From positions 1,612,001-1,676,000 of the forward strand of contig NZ_CP159290.1 of assembly GCF_040448685.1 (NCBI RefSeq): a stretch of 64,000 nt of DNA, given 5' to 3'. The stretch is from Cellulosimicrobium sp. ES-005. Lineage in GTDB: Bacteria; Actinomycetota; Actinomycetes; Actinomycetales; Cellulomonadaceae. The notes under the pieces were generated by a model. It did no database searches and had not been told where the DNA came from. It worked only from the letters and a program-made list of their open reading frames with translations. The position numbers and the translations under genes are program-made. Shown here in pieces: positions 15,508 to 26,604 of this stretch (positions within the stretch are counted from its first letter, which is position 1; every line of letters begins with the position of its first letter).

Positions 15508-16974
15508 ATGACCAGCCTCGAAAGGCTCGCCCACTCCGTCCTCTTCCCCGCGCTGGGGCGCCCCACGGTCCCGCGGTGGATCGACGGACCGGTCGCCGAA
15601 GGGCTCGGCGGCTTCGTGCTCTTCGGCAAGGACATCGTGTCCGGGCCGCAGCTCGCCGGTCTCACCGCCGCTCTGCGCGAACGCGCCCCTCACCTCCATC
15701 TCGCGATCGACGAGGAGGGTGGTGACGTGACGCGGCTCGACCATGTCGGAGGCGTCGCCACGCCCGGCAACCTCGCCCTCGGCCGCGTCGACGACGTCGC
15801 TGCGACCCGGGACGTCGCTTACCAGATCGGGCTGTCGCTGCGCGCGGTCGGCGTGGACTGGGACCTCGCACCTGCCGTCGACACCGCGGTGAACCCCTTC
15901 AGCCCCAACGGCGTGCGGTGCTTCGGCAGCGACCGTGCCCACGTGTCCAAGCACGCGGCGGCGTGGATCGAAGGACTCCAGTCGGCGGGCGTCAGCGCGT
16001 GCGCCAAGCACTTCCCCGGGCACGGGCTCAGCGGGACGGACGCGCACCTGGGCACGCCGAGCATCGACCTCCCGGTGGCCGAGCTCGTCGATCACTACCT
16101 CGATCCGTTCAGGGCCGCCGTCGCAGCCGACGTGGACTCGATCATGGTCTCGCACCCGCAGGTCACGGCCCTCGACGACGTCCCGGCCTCGATCAGCGCT
16201 CCCGTCATCACCGGACTGCTGCGCGAGGAGCTCGGCTTCGACGGCGTCGTCATCACCGACGCGCTGGAGATGCAGGGTGTCGCGAGCGTCGCGCCGCTCC
16301 CTGAGGCGGCCGTCCGCGCGCTGCGCGCCGGCGCGGACGCCCTCTGCCTCGGCGCGTGGTCGTACGGCGAGGACGTGCGCATCGCCGCTCGCTCGATCGT
16401 CGACGCCGTGCATGCCGGCGACCTGCCGCTCGCCCGCCTCGAACGAGCCGCCGAGCGGATCGCCCGGCTGGGCGAGCGCCGTGCCACCAGGGCCGACGCC
16501 GCGGACCCGGAGACCGGCGTGCGGATCGCACGCCGTGCCGTCGAGGTCCACGGCAGCACGAGACTGCGCGGCGACGCGGTGCTCGTCGTGCGCCTGGAGC
16601 CGGTCGCCTCGCCCGCCTCGGGCCGAGGCGGGGCCGAGATCGAGTCCGTGCTCGCCGACGGCGGGCACACGGTCGAGAGCGTCCGGGTCGCGGGCGACAC
16701 CTACAACGGCGCCGGGATCGTCCACGCGGCGATCTCGGAGTTCCGCGAGGAGCACGGCCCGCGCGGCGACGTGGTCGTGCTGGTCCGCAGCCCCCACCGG
16801 TACGCATGGCAGGAGCCCGTGCTCGACCGCATCCTCGCGACGACCCCGGACGTCGTGGTGCTCGACATGGGGTTCGTCCACCGCGACTTCTCCGAGGCTC
16901 GTGGCTGGGTCCGCACCTACGGGGCGTCGCGCGCATGCGTCACGGCCGCTGCCGAGGTGCTGGTGCCGGCGTGA
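15508..16974 (+). CDS. nagZ: GH3 beta-N-acetylglucosaminidase (NagZ-like), possibly a phosphorylase
   Basis: The 488-residue protein has a GH3 barrel with IDEEGGDVTRL, the NagZ motif KHFPGHG followed by GTDAHLGTP (His of the Asp-His acid/base dyad) and the nucleophile region VITDALEMQG. A C-terminal domain of about 150 residues follows the barrel. No signal peptide is present, so it acts in the cytoplasm on imported GlcNAc glycosides. In Cellulomonas fimi the homologue Nag3 uses the same His dyad and acts as a phosphorylase that releases GlcNAc-1-phosphate; that activity is possible here. CCAGGAGC precedes ATG 15508. The stop overlaps the GTG of nagA. Confidence 0.85.
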   Translation: MTSLERLAHSVLFPALGRPTVPRWIDGPVAEGLGGFVLFGKDIVSGPQLAGLTAALRERAPHLHLAIDEEGGDVTRLDHVGGVATPGNLALGRVDDVAATRDVAYQIGLSLRAVGVDWDLAPAVDTAVNPFSPNGVRCFGSDRAHVSKHAAAWIEGLQSAGVSACAKHFPGHGLSGTDAHLGTPSIDLPVAELVDHYLDPFRAAVAADVDSIMVSHPQVTALDDVPASISAPVITGLLREELGFDGVVITDALEMQGVASVAPLPEAAVRALRAGADALCLGAWSYGEDVRIAARSIVDAVHAGDLPLARLERAAERIARLGERRATRADAADPETGVRIARRAVEVHGSTRLRGDAVLVVRLEPVASPASGRGGAEIESVLADGGHTVESVRVAGDTYNGAGIVHAAISEFREEHGPRGDVVVLVRSPHRYAWQEPVLDRILATTPDVVVLDMGFVHRDFSEARGWVRTYGASRACVTAAAEVLVPA

Positions 16975-18215
16975 CGGCACGCGTGCGGACGTACGTCGAC
17001 GCCCGGCTCGTGCTGCCGGGGCGCATCGAGCGCGGATGGCTCCGGACGGAGGGCGGGCTCGTCACGGCGGTCGGGCCGGGCGCACCGGGATCCGGCGACC
17101 AGGGAGAGCTCGTCCCGCTCGACGACAACTATCTCCTTCCGGGACTGGTCGACATGCACTGCCACGGCGGCGGGGGCGCCTCGATGTACAGCGGGGACCC
17201 CGACGACGTCCGTCGCGCGGCCCGCGCACACCGTGACCGGGGGACGACGGCGATGCTCGGCTCCGTCGCGACCGTCGAGCCGGACGCGATGCTCGCGGCC
17301 GTGCGCGCCGTACGCGACGCCGTGCTCGACCCGGACGTGCCCAACCTCGTGGGGGTGCACCTGGAAGGGCCGTTCCTCGCCGCGAGCCATCGCGGGGCTC
17401 AGACGCTCGCGGCCCTGCGGGCTCCCGACACCCGCATCATGGACGACCTGCTCGACGCGGCGTCGGGCGTCCCGGTCGTCATGACGATCGCGCCCGAGCT
17501 CGACGGCGCGACGGAGCTGATCCGCGACTTCGCGGGCCGGTGCCTCTTCGCGGTCGGGCACACGTCGGCGACCCATGCGCAGGTCGTCGCCGCGGTCGAG
17601 GCAGGGGCGCGGCACGTGACGCACCTGTTCAACGCCATGCCTCCGCTCCACCACCGCGACCCGGGCCCGGTCGCCGCCGCGCTCAGCGACAGCCGGCTGA
17701 CGTTCGAGATCGTGGGCGACGGCCACCACGTGCTGGCGCCTGCGCTGGACGTGGCCGTCCGGGCAGGTCGAGACCGCACCGTGCTCGTCACGGACGCGAT
17801 GGCCGCCGCCGGGTTGGGCGACGGTCGGTACACGTTCGCCGACCGCACGGTCGACGTCGTCGACGGCGTGGCTCGCCTCGCGGGCACCGACCGTATCGCC
17901 GGGTCCACCGCCTTCCTGGTCGACTGCGTCCGCAACGCGGTCGACGCATCTGGTGCGGACCTGGTCGACGCGGTGCGCATGGCGTCCTCGACGCCCGCCC
18001 GGGCTCTGTCGCTACGAGGTCGTGGCGCGCTCGCGGCAGGCGCCCGGGCCGACCTGCTCGTCCTCGACGACTCGCTCCAGCCCGTCGCAGTCGTCGTCGG
18101 CGGCGAGGACGTCGAGTGCGCGGCCGACGCGGCACGGAGCGAAGCCGTGCTGGGAGGTCGTGATCGCCCCGGTGACGTGGTCGCGAGCAGCGCGGACGAC
18201 CCCGGTTCGAGGTAG
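16971..18215 (+). CDS. nagA: N-acetylglucosamine-6-phosphate deacetylase
   Basis: The 414-residue amidohydrolase shows NagA motifs: PGLVDMHCHGGGG (metal ligands), GVHLEGPFL (metal-binding Glu), VGHTSATH, VTHLFNAMPP and the catalytic Asp in LVTDAMAAAG. It makes glucosamine-6-phosphate and acetate. GTG 16971 overlaps the stop of the GH3 gene (GTGA); the open frame before it lies in the GH3 gene. A 25-residue polar tail ends the protein. It closes the amino-sugar operon and is followed by a perfect hairpin at 18246-18283. No nagB or GlcNAc kinase lies nearby. Confidence 0.9.
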   Translation: MTARVRTYVDARLVLPGRIERGWLRTEGGLVTAVGPGAPGSGDQGELVPLDDNYLLPGLVDMHCHGGGGASMYSGDPDDVRRAARAHRDRGTTAMLGSVATVEPDAMLAAVRAVRDAVLDPDVPNLVGVHLEGPFLAASHRGAQTLAALRAPDTRIMDDLLDAASGVPVVMTIAPELDGATELIRDFAGRCLFAVGHTSATHAQVVAAVEAGARHVTHLFNAMPPLHHRDPGPVAAALSDSRLTFEIVGDGHHVLAPALDVAVRAGRDRTVLVTDAMAAAGLGDGRYTFADRTVDVVDGVARLAGTDRIAGSTAFLVDCVRNAVDASGADLVDAVRMASSTPARALSLRGRGALAAGARADLLVLDDSLQPVAVVVGGEDVECAADAARSEAVLGGRDRPGDVVASSADDPGSR

Positions 18216-18245
18216 TGCGCACGCACGACGATCTCGACCGCGTGA

Positions 18246-18283
18246 CACCCCGGAACCGTTGTCGTTCCAACGGTTCCGGGGTG
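18246..18283 (+). terminator. Perfect 16-bp inverted repeat after nagA
   Basis: CACCCCGGAACCGTTG (18246-18261) and its exact complement (18268-18283) enclose a six-base loop TCGTTC. It lies 30 bases after the nagA stop. No U-tract follows. It is the expected end of the amino-sugar operon. Confidence 0.7.
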
Positions 18284-18414
18284 CCTGTGCGCGTCGGGTA
18301 CGGTTGTCGTCCGGAGGGCCCCGCGCCCCCGGCGTACAGACCGGCTCGTCCGCCCGCCTCTCCCGGCAGGACCGGGAGGAGGGACACCCCCGTCCACTCG
18401 TGCCGAGGAGCACC

Positions 18415-19233
18415 ATGTCGCACAACGGCCCCCACACGGCCCCGCTCGCCTACGTCATCGCCGGGTCGGAGGCGACCGGCGGAGCCGGCATCCAGGCCGA
18501 CCTCAAGACGTTCCAGGAGCTGGGCGCGTACGGCGTCGGCACGCTGACGTGCATCGTCTCGTTCGACCCGAGGAACGACTGGGGCCACCGGTTCGTCCCG
18601 GTCGACCCCCAGGTGATCGCCGACCAGTTCGAGGCGGCGACGGTCGCGCACGAGCCGTCGGTCGTGAAGATCGGCATGCTCGGCACGCCCGCGACGATCG
18701 ACGTCGTCGCCGAGTCGCTGCGCTCGCGCGCGTGGGAGCACGTCGTGCTCGACCCGGTGCTCATCTGCAAGGGCCAGGAGCCGGGCGCCGCCCTCGACAC
18801 GGACACCGCGCTGCGCGCGCAGGTCCTCCCGCTCGCGACCGTCGTGACGCCCAACCTCTTCGAGACGCGCACGCTCGCGGGCGTCGAGTCGATCGAGACC
18901 GTCGAGGAGCTCGTCGAGGCGGCGCGCACGGTCCAGGCGCTCGGCCCGCGGGCCGTCGTCGCGAAGGGCGGCGTCGAGCTGCCCGGGCCCGACGCGGTCG
19001 ACGTGCTGGTGGACGGCGACGAGGTGCACGTGCTGCGCACCCCGAAGATCGGCGAGGAGCGCGTGAGCGGGGCGGGCTGCACGTTCGCCGCCGCGATCAC
19101 CGCCGAGCTCGCCAAGGGCGCGTCGGTGCTCGACGCCGTGCGCGTCGCCAAGGACGTCGTCACCGCCTCGATCGAGGACCGTGTGGCGTCGAACGCGCCG
19201 TTCGACGCCGTGCGCGTCGGCGCGCGGCGCTGA
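18415..19233 (+). CDS. pdxK: Pyridoxine kinase (ThiD-family, PdxK)
   Basis: The 272-residue ribokinase-fold protein begins YVIAGSEATGGAGIQADLKTF, the ThiD/PdxK substrate motif, and ends with the catalytic GAGCTF anion-hole motif with its nearby Asp replaced in context (VSGAGCTFAAAI). The stretch FDPRNDWGHRFVPVD matches the Bacillus PdxK type better than ThiD. It phosphorylates pyridoxine, pyridoxal or pyridoxamine. GCCGAGGAGC precedes ATG 18415. A TACGGT hexamer at 18299-18304 could be its -10. No thiamine riboswitch is visible before it, which also favours a B6 role. Confidence 0.8.
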   Translation: MSHNGPHTAPLAYVIAGSEATGGAGIQADLKTFQELGAYGVGTLTCIVSFDPRNDWGHRFVPVDPQVIADQFEAATVAHEPSVVKIGMLGTPATIDVVAESLRSRAWEHVVLDPVLICKGQEPGAALDTDTALRAQVLPLATVVTPNLFETRTLAGVESIETVEELVEAARTVQALGPRAVVAKGGVELPGPDAVDVLVDGDEVHVLRTPKIGEERVSGAGCTFAAAITAELAKGASVLDAVRVAKDVVTASIEDRVASNAPFDAVRVGARR

Positions 19234-19278
19234 CAACCGCGCGACCGGCGCTCGACCGACGATCACCCCTCGGACGCC

Positions 19279-19309
19279 TTCACGTCCCCTGACGGTCAAG
19301 GAATACTCT
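19279..19309 (+). promoter_or_regulatory. ppc promoter, leaderless type
   Basis: TTCACG (19279-19284) and TACTCT (19304-19309) are spaced by 19 bases. The -10 ends seven bases before the GTG start at 19317, so transcription should begin at the start codon. No Shine-Dalgarno sequence is present. Confidence 0.5.
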
Positions 19310-19316
19310 CGTCACC

Positions 19317-22061
<2,745 letters not shown>

Positions 22062-22082
22062 CGCGCAGCGTCCGAGCGAGCC

Positions 22083-22128
22083 CGACGGCCGCCACGTCGA
22101 CCCGGCAGCGGGTCCGTGGCGGCCGTCG
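22083..22128 (+). terminator. Terminator hairpin after ppc
   Basis: CGACGGCCGCCACG (22083-22096) pairs with its exact complement (22115-22128). An inner GACCC/GGGTC stem continues after a two-base bulge, with loop GGCAGC. The hairpin starts 22 bases after the stop codon. The rest of the 22062-22390 gap holds the candidate promoter at 22180-22207. Confidence 0.7.
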
Positions 22129-22179
22129 TCGTCTGGACACCCGTCCAACTGTTGAATGAATCCTCAACGATCGCTCCGG

Positions 22180-22207
22180 GGAACGATGTCGAAACCGCCC
22201 TGGGTAA
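22180..22207 (+). promoter_or_regulatory. Possible alternative-sigma promoter before the STAS gene
   Basis: GGAAC (22180-22184), 17 bases, then GGGTAA (22202-22207). The first element resembles an ECF-sigma -35 and the second a SigB-like -10, so the assignment is mixed. It lies about 185 bases before the anti-sigma-factor antagonist gene. Confidence 0.25.
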
Positions 22208-22390
22208 AGTCTTGGCCAGAGGCCTACCAGCCAGCGGCATCCGTGGGGTACGCTGGCGACGTCCGATCACGCCGGAGCCGTCTCGTCGCCCGATGACGTA
22301 CGACAGGAGGCCCCGACCGATCGACAGCGTCAGGCAGGTGGCGCGTACTCGTCGGGGTGGGCGAGGCAGGGCGGGACGAAGGGCGGGGCA

Positions 22391-22756
22391 GTGTTGGTGC
22401 AGGAGCTGGAGCGGAGCGACGCCGAGGCGGGAACGGGCGGCATCCGGCTGCTCGAGGAGCCCGAGGCGAGCGTCGTGGACATGTGGGGCGAGATCGACGT
22501 CGCCCTCCGCAGCGAGGCGAGCGCCGCGCTCGCGAACGCGCTCGAACGGGACGTCCCCGTGGTGATCGACACGTCCAAGGTGACGTTCATGGACTCCACG
22601 GGCATCGCGTTCCTCGTGCAGTTCTACACGATCGGCTCCGAGGAGGGGCTGTCCGTCACGTTGCGCAACCCGCCGACGGTCGTGACCGACGTCCTCGAGA
22701 TGCTCGGCGTCATCGACATCTTCGGCACGGAGCGCCGCGAGGTCACGACGAGCTGA
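22391..22756 (+). CDS. STAS-domain anti-sigma factor antagonist
   Basis: The 121-residue protein is a single STAS domain with the phosphorylatable serine in [12 protein letters not shown] (Ser69), as in SpoIIAA/RsbV. When unphosphorylated it would bind an anti-sigma kinase and free a sigma factor. About 20 residues precede the first beta strand. GTG at 22391 or 22397 could be the start; both follow a purine-rich GGGCGGGGCA. No kinase, phosphatase or sigma gene is near, so its partner is elsewhere. It converges with ppgK six bases away. Confidence 0.8.
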   Translation: MLVQELERSDAEAGTGGIRLLEEPEASVVDMWGEIDVALRSEASAALANALERDVPVVIDTSKVTFMDSTGIAFLVQFYTIGSEEGLSVTLRNPPTVVTDVLEMLGVIDIFGTERREVTTS

Positions 22757-22762
22757 CGCCGG

Positions 22763-23539
22763 TCAGCGTGCGTCCGCCGCGAGCGACGCCGCGCCGACGA
22801 TGCCGGCCGCGTTGCGGAGCTGCGCCGGGACGATGGGCGCCCGCAGGTGCAGCAGCGGGAGGAAGTGCTCGTGCTTCTTGCTCACGCCGCCGCCCACGAC
22901 GATGAGGTCGGGCGAGAACAGGTCCTCCACGACGCCGAAGTAGCGCTGCAGCCGCTCGGCCCACTGCGCCCAGTCCAGGTCCTCGCGGTCGCGCGCCGCG
23001 TCCGAGGCGCGCGTCTCGGCGTCGTACCCGTCGATCTCCAGATGCCCGAGCTCGGTGTTCGGGAGCAGGTGGCCCTCGACGAGGATCGCGCTGCCGATCC
23101 CGGTGCCGAGCGTCGCGACGAGCACGACCCCGTCCGCGTCGCGCGCCGCGCCGTACCGCACCTCGCCGACTCCGGCGGCGTCCGCGTCGTTGACCGCGAC
23201 GACGTGGCGCCCGGTCTCGCGCGCGACGAGCGCGGGCAGGTCGACACCGGTCCACGACTGGTCGAGGTTCGCGATGAAGCGCACCACCCCGTGCTGCAGC
23301 GGCGCCGGGAAGGCGACGCCGATCGGCACGTCCTGCGGGAGGTCGTACTCGCCCACGAGCTCCGCGATCACCTCGGCCACGGCTTGCGGGGTCGAGGGCT
23401 GGGGCGTCGGGATGCGGTGGCGCTCCTGCGCGAACTCGCCGGTGGTCAGGTCGACCGGCGCGCCCTTGATGCCGCTGCCGCCGATGTCGATGCCGAAGGC
23501 GGTACGGGGGGCGTCGTGGGTGTTCTGGTGAGCGTTCAT
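22763..23539 (-). CDS. ppgK: Polyphosphate glucokinase
   Basis: The 258-residue ROK-family kinase has [19 protein letters not shown] (phosphate-binding and the polyphosphate glucokinase signature), [26 protein letters not shown] and VVGGGVSKK. It phosphorylates glucose with polyphosphate (or ATP), as common in Actinobacteria. ATG 23539 overlaps the stop of map (ATGA), so translation is coupled to methionine aminopeptidase. A longer frame upstream is the map gene in another frame and is not part of it. Confidence 0.92.
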   Translation of the reverse strand: MNAHQNTHDAPRTAFGIDIGGSGIKGAPVDLTTGEFAQERHRIPTPQPSTPQAVAEVIAELVGEYDLPQDVPIGVAFPAPLQHGVVRFIANLDQSWTGVDLPALVARETGRHVVAVNDADAAGVGEVRYGAARDADGVVLVATLGTGIGSAILVEGHLLPNTELGHLEIDGYDAETRASDAARDREDLDWAQWAERLQRYFGVVEDLFSPDLIVVGGGVSKKHEHFLPLLHLRAPIVPAQLRNAAGIVGAASLAADAR

Positions 23540-24447
23540 GGCAGTGTGAGGATCTCCGCTCCGTCGTCGGTCACCAGCAGCGTGTGCTCGAACTGCGCGG
23601 TCCGCGACGCGTCCGCGGTGACTACCGTCCACCCGTCGTCCCACATCCGCCACTCGGACGTGCCGAGCGTGAGCATCGGCTCGATCGTGAAGACCATGCC
23701 GGGCTCGATGACGGTCGCGTGGTCGGGCGCGGCGTCGTAGTGCGGCACGACGAGGCCCGAGTGGAAGGCGCGCCCCACGCCGTGCCCGGTGTACTCGCGC
23801 ACGACCCCGTAGCCGAACCGGGCCGCGTAGCGCTCGATGACGCGCCCCACCACGTTGATCTGGCGTCCCGGAGCGACGGCCTTGATGCCGCGTGCGAGCG
23901 CCTCGCGCGTGCGCTCGACGAGCAGCGCGGACTCCTCGTCGACCGTGCCCACGGTGAAGGTCGCGTTGGTGTCGCCGTGCACGCCGCCGACGTACGCGGT
24001 GATGTCGACGTTGACGATGTCGCCCTCGACGAGCGCCGTCGAGTCGGGGATGCCGTGGCACACGACCTCGTTGAGCGACGTGCACAGCGACTTGGGGAAC
24101 CCTCGATACCCGAGGGTCGAGGGGTAGGCGCCGTGGTCGAGGAGGAACTCGTGCCCGACGCGGTCGAGCTCGTCGGTCGTGACGCCCGGGGCGACGTGGC
24201 GCCCGACCTCGACGAGCGCCTGCGCCGCGATCCGGGACGCGGCGCGGATCCGCTCGATCGTCTCGGTGTCGTTGACCTCGCTGCCGGTGAACGGCCGCGG
24301 GCCGGGCCGCCCGACGTACTCGGGACGCTCGATCGACGCGGGCACCGCGCGCAGCGGTCCGACGACGCCCGGGACGAGCGGGCCGCGGCGCGCCGGGCCG
24401 GGAGGTGCGACGGCGTCGGACGAAGTGGGGGACGGGGTGGGGCTCAT
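23536..24447 (-). CDS. map: Methionine aminopeptidase, type Ic
   Basis: The 303-residue protein has an N-terminal proline-rich extension of about 55 residues, including [13 protein letters not shown], as in the actinobacterial MetAP1c. The pita-bread catalytic domain follows: NEVVCHGIP, metal Asp in [20 protein letters not shown], His in [11 protein letters not shown], Glu in FTIEPML and Glu in QFEHTLLV. It removes N-terminal methionine. TAGACT ends seven bases before the ATG, suggesting a leaderless mRNA. It is co-transcribed with ppgK. Confidence 0.95.
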   Translation of the reverse strand: MSPTPSPTSSDAVAPPGPARRGPLVPGVVGPLRAVPASIERPEYVGRPGPRPFTGSEVNDTETIERIRAASRIAAQALVEVGRHVAPGVTTDELDRVGHEFLLDHGAYPSTLGYRGFPKSLCTSLNEVVCHGIPDSTALVEGDIVNVDITAYVGGVHGDTNATFTVGTVDEESALLVERTREALARGIKAVAPGRQINVVGRVIERYAARFGYGVVREYTGHGVGRAFHSGLVVPHYDAAPDHATVIEPGMVFTIEPMLTLGTSEWRMWDDGWTVVTADASRTAQFEHTLLVTDDGAEILTLP

Positions 24448-24454
24448 GGCGGCC

Positions 24455-24460
24455 AGTCTA
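24455..24460 (-). promoter_or_regulatory. map -10 hexamer, leaderless
   Basis: TAGACT on the minus strand ends seven bases before the ATG at 24447. No Shine-Dalgarno is seen. Confidence 0.45.
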
Positions 24461-24516
24461 CGAAGGCGCGCGGGGCGCGGACGGACAGGCGGCCCGGGAT
24501 GGGGGAGGATCGGAGC

Positions 24517-24738
24517 ATGAGCACCGGATCACGCTTCACCGACGACGGCGAGCCCGCGACCGAGGACGAGTACTACTTCGACACCCGCACGGGCGAGGTG
24601 CACCGCGGCCCGAGCGGCTCGTGGTCGCACCGCATGGGCCCGTACCCGACGCGCGAGGCCGCGGAGAGGGCGCTGGAGACCGCCCGCGAGCGGTCCGACG
24701 CCTGGGACGAGGAAGAGCGCCGCGAGCGCGGCGAGTGA
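24517..24738 (+). CDS. Small SPOR-like conserved protein
   Basis: The 73-residue acidic protein contains [15 protein letters not shown] and [28 protein letters not shown], a pattern found in short actinobacterial proteins annotated as SPOR-domain proteins and commonly near map or glnA2. Its role is unknown. GGGGGAGG precedes ATG 24517; the much longer frame upstream runs antisense to map and is not coding. Its stop codon overlaps the GTG of the amidase gene, a hint of a cell-wall link. Confidence 0.75.
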   Translation: MSTGSRFTDDGEPATEDEYYFDTRTGEVHRGPSGSWSHRMGPYPTREAAERALETARERSDAWDEEERRERGE

Positions 24739-25652
24739 CCCACGCGCCACCACCCGGCCCACGGCGCGCCTGGTCGGGGCGCCTCGGGCTGCTCCTCGCG
24801 GGGCTCGCGGTCGGCGCGCTGACGTTCCTCGTCGCGCTGCAGGTCCGGGCCGGCTCCGGGGGAGGTCCGACGACGGTCCGCCCGTCCGGCGACGCGGTCG
24901 CCTCGGCCCCGGCACCCGGACCGACGACCGCCTCCCCGGACCCGACGGCCGCGACGACCGAGCCGCCGCCCCCGCTCGCGGGGCTCACGGTCGCCGTCGA
25001 CCCCGGGCACAACGGCGGCAACGGGGCGAACCCGCTCACCGTCAACGCACCCGTGCCCGATGGGCGGGGCGGTACCAAGGCCTGCAACACCGTGGGCGCG
25101 TCCACGGACGCGGGCTACCCGGAGCACGCGTTCACGTGGGACGTGAGCAGCCGTCTCGCCGAGCGGCTCACCGGGCTCGGCGCGGTCGTCGTCCTCACCC
25201 GGCCCGACGACGCGGGCGTGGGCCCCTGCGTCGACGCGCGGGGCCGCTTCCCGCAGGAGAACGACGCCGACGTGCTCGTCTCGGTCCACGCCAACGGCAC
25301 GGAGGACCGCAGCGCGCACGGGTTCTTCGCGATCGTGTCCGACCCGCCGGTCGACGAGGCTCAGGGGGCGCCGAGCGTCGCGCTCGCGCACGAGCTCGTC
25401 ACCGCGCTCGGCGAGGCCGGCTTCGCGCCGTCGACGTCCGTCGCGGCCGACGACGGTCCCGTCCAGCGGCGCGCCGACCTCGCGACGCTCAACCACGCCG
25501 AGCGCCCCGCGGTCATGCTCGAGCTGGGGGAGATGCGCAACCCCGACGAGGCCGCGGTCATGGAGTCGGAGGAGGGTCGCCAGCGCTACGCCGACGCTCT
25601 CGCCGCGGGGCTCGTGGCGTGGGCGGCCGACGGCGGCGCGGACGCCGGCTGA
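24735..25652 (+). CDS. N-acetylmuramoyl-L-alanine amidase (Amidase_3), membrane anchored
   Basis: The 305-residue protein has a transmembrane anchor at about residues 17-36, a Pro/Thr/Ala-rich linker to about 80, and an Amidase_3 domain with zinc ligands His92 (DPGHNGGN), Glu130 (YPEHAF) and His185 (VSVHANG), and catalytic Glu263 (MLELGEMRN). It cleaves the bond between MurNAc and L-alanine in peptidoglycan. GTG 24735 overlaps the stop of the small gene before it (GTGA). The gene converges with panB. Confidence 0.88.
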   Translation: MTHAPPPGPRRAWSGRLGLLLAGLAVGALTFLVALQVRAGSGGGPTTVRPSGDAVASAPAPGPTTASPDPTAATTEPPPPLAGLTVAVDPGHNGGNGANPLTVNAPVPDGRGGTKACNTVGASTDAGYPEHAFTWDVSSRLAERLTGLGAVVVLTRPDDAGVGPCVDARGRFPQENDADVLVSVHANGTEDRSAHGFFAIVSDPPVDEAQGAPSVALAHELVTALGEAGFAPSTSVAADDGPVQRRADLATLNHAERPAVMLELGEMRNPDEAAVMESEEGRQRYADALAAGLVAWAADGGADAG

Positions 25653-25697
25653 GCGCCGTCGTTCCCGCCGCCGTCGCCCCGCCCGGAGCACGGTGGG

Positions 25698-26546
25698 TCA
25701 GCGCGCGAAGCTGTGCGCGTCGTCGGGGAACGTGCCGCCGCGCACGTCGGCGGCGTAGTCGGCCGCGGCCTGGCCGAGCGCGGCGCCGATCTCGGCGTAC
25801 CGCTTGGCGAAGCGTGGCGACCAGTCCGTCATGCCCGCCATGTCGGTCCAGACGAGCACCTGGCCGTCGCACGCCGCGCCCGCGCCGATGCCGATCGTCG
25901 GGATGCGCAGGATCTCGGTGATCCGCGCGGCGACCTCGACCGGCACCATCTCGAGCACGACGGCGACGGCGCCCGCATCGGCCACCGCGAGGGCGTCCTC
26001 GCTGAGCCGCTCCGCGGCGTCGTCGCCCCGGCCCTGGACCCGCGGCCCGCCGAGCGCGTTCTCGGACTGCGGCGTGAAGCCGAGGTGCCCCACGACGGGG
26101 ATGCCGGCGTCGGTCAGGGCGCGGATCTGCGCGGCGCTGCGACGCCCGCCCTCGAGCTTGACCGCGTTCACGCCGGTCTCCTTGAGGAACCGCACGCCCG
26201 TCGCGAGCGCCTGCTCGGCGCTCGCCTCGTACGACCCGAACGGCAGGTCGACGACCGTGAACGCGCGGCGTGCGGCGCGCGCGACGGCGCGGGCCGGCGG
26301 GATCAGGTCGTCGACCGTGACGGGCAGCGTCGTCGCGTGCCCGTGCATCGTGTTGCCGATCGAGTCGCCGACCAGCAGCATGTCGATCCCCGCGTCGTCG
26401 AAGATCCGCGCGGTCACGGCGTCGTACGCGGTGAGCATCGTGATCTTCTCGCCGCGCGCCTTCGCCTCGGCGAGGTGGTGCACGCGGACGCGGCGCGGTC
26501 CCGTGCCGCCGGTCGCGGCGGGCTCGGGGGCGGTGTGAGCAGACAT
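25698..26546 (-). CDS. panB: 3-methyl-2-oxobutanoate hydroxymethyltransferase
   Basis: The 282-residue protein has PanB motifs: [27 protein letters not shown] (metal-binding Asp), [15 protein letters not shown] and [18 protein letters not shown] with the catalytic glutamate in VLEMVP. It makes ketopantoate, the first step of pantothenate synthesis. A 20-residue Ala/Thr/Gly-rich extension precedes the barrel. It lies 58 bases after nadE on the same strand, so the two may be co-transcribed. AGGAAAGG is its binding site. Confidence 0.95.
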   Translation of the reverse strand: MSAHTAPEPAATGGTGPRRVRVHHLAEAKARGEKITMLTAYDAVTARIFDDAGIDMLLVGDSIGNTMHGHATTLPVTVDDLIPPARAVARAARRAFTVVDLPFGSYEASAEQALATGVRFLKETGVNAVKLEGGRRSAAQIRALTDAGIPVVGHLGFTPQSENALGGPRVQGRGDDAAERLSEDALAVADAGAVAVVLEMVPVEVAARITEILRIPTIGIGAGAACDGQVLVWTDMAGMTDWSPRFAKRYAEIGAALGQAAADYAADVRGGTFPDDAHSFAR

Positions 26547-26604
26547 GACGGCCTTTCCTGGGTGCGGGGTACGGGTCGGGCGGCGCGCGGGGTGACCGGC
26601 GCCG

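Noticed and set aside
18284-18414. Possible thiamine riboswitch before the ThiD/PdxK gene
   Set aside because: No conserved THI-box segments were found, and the protein matches the pyridoxine kinase type.
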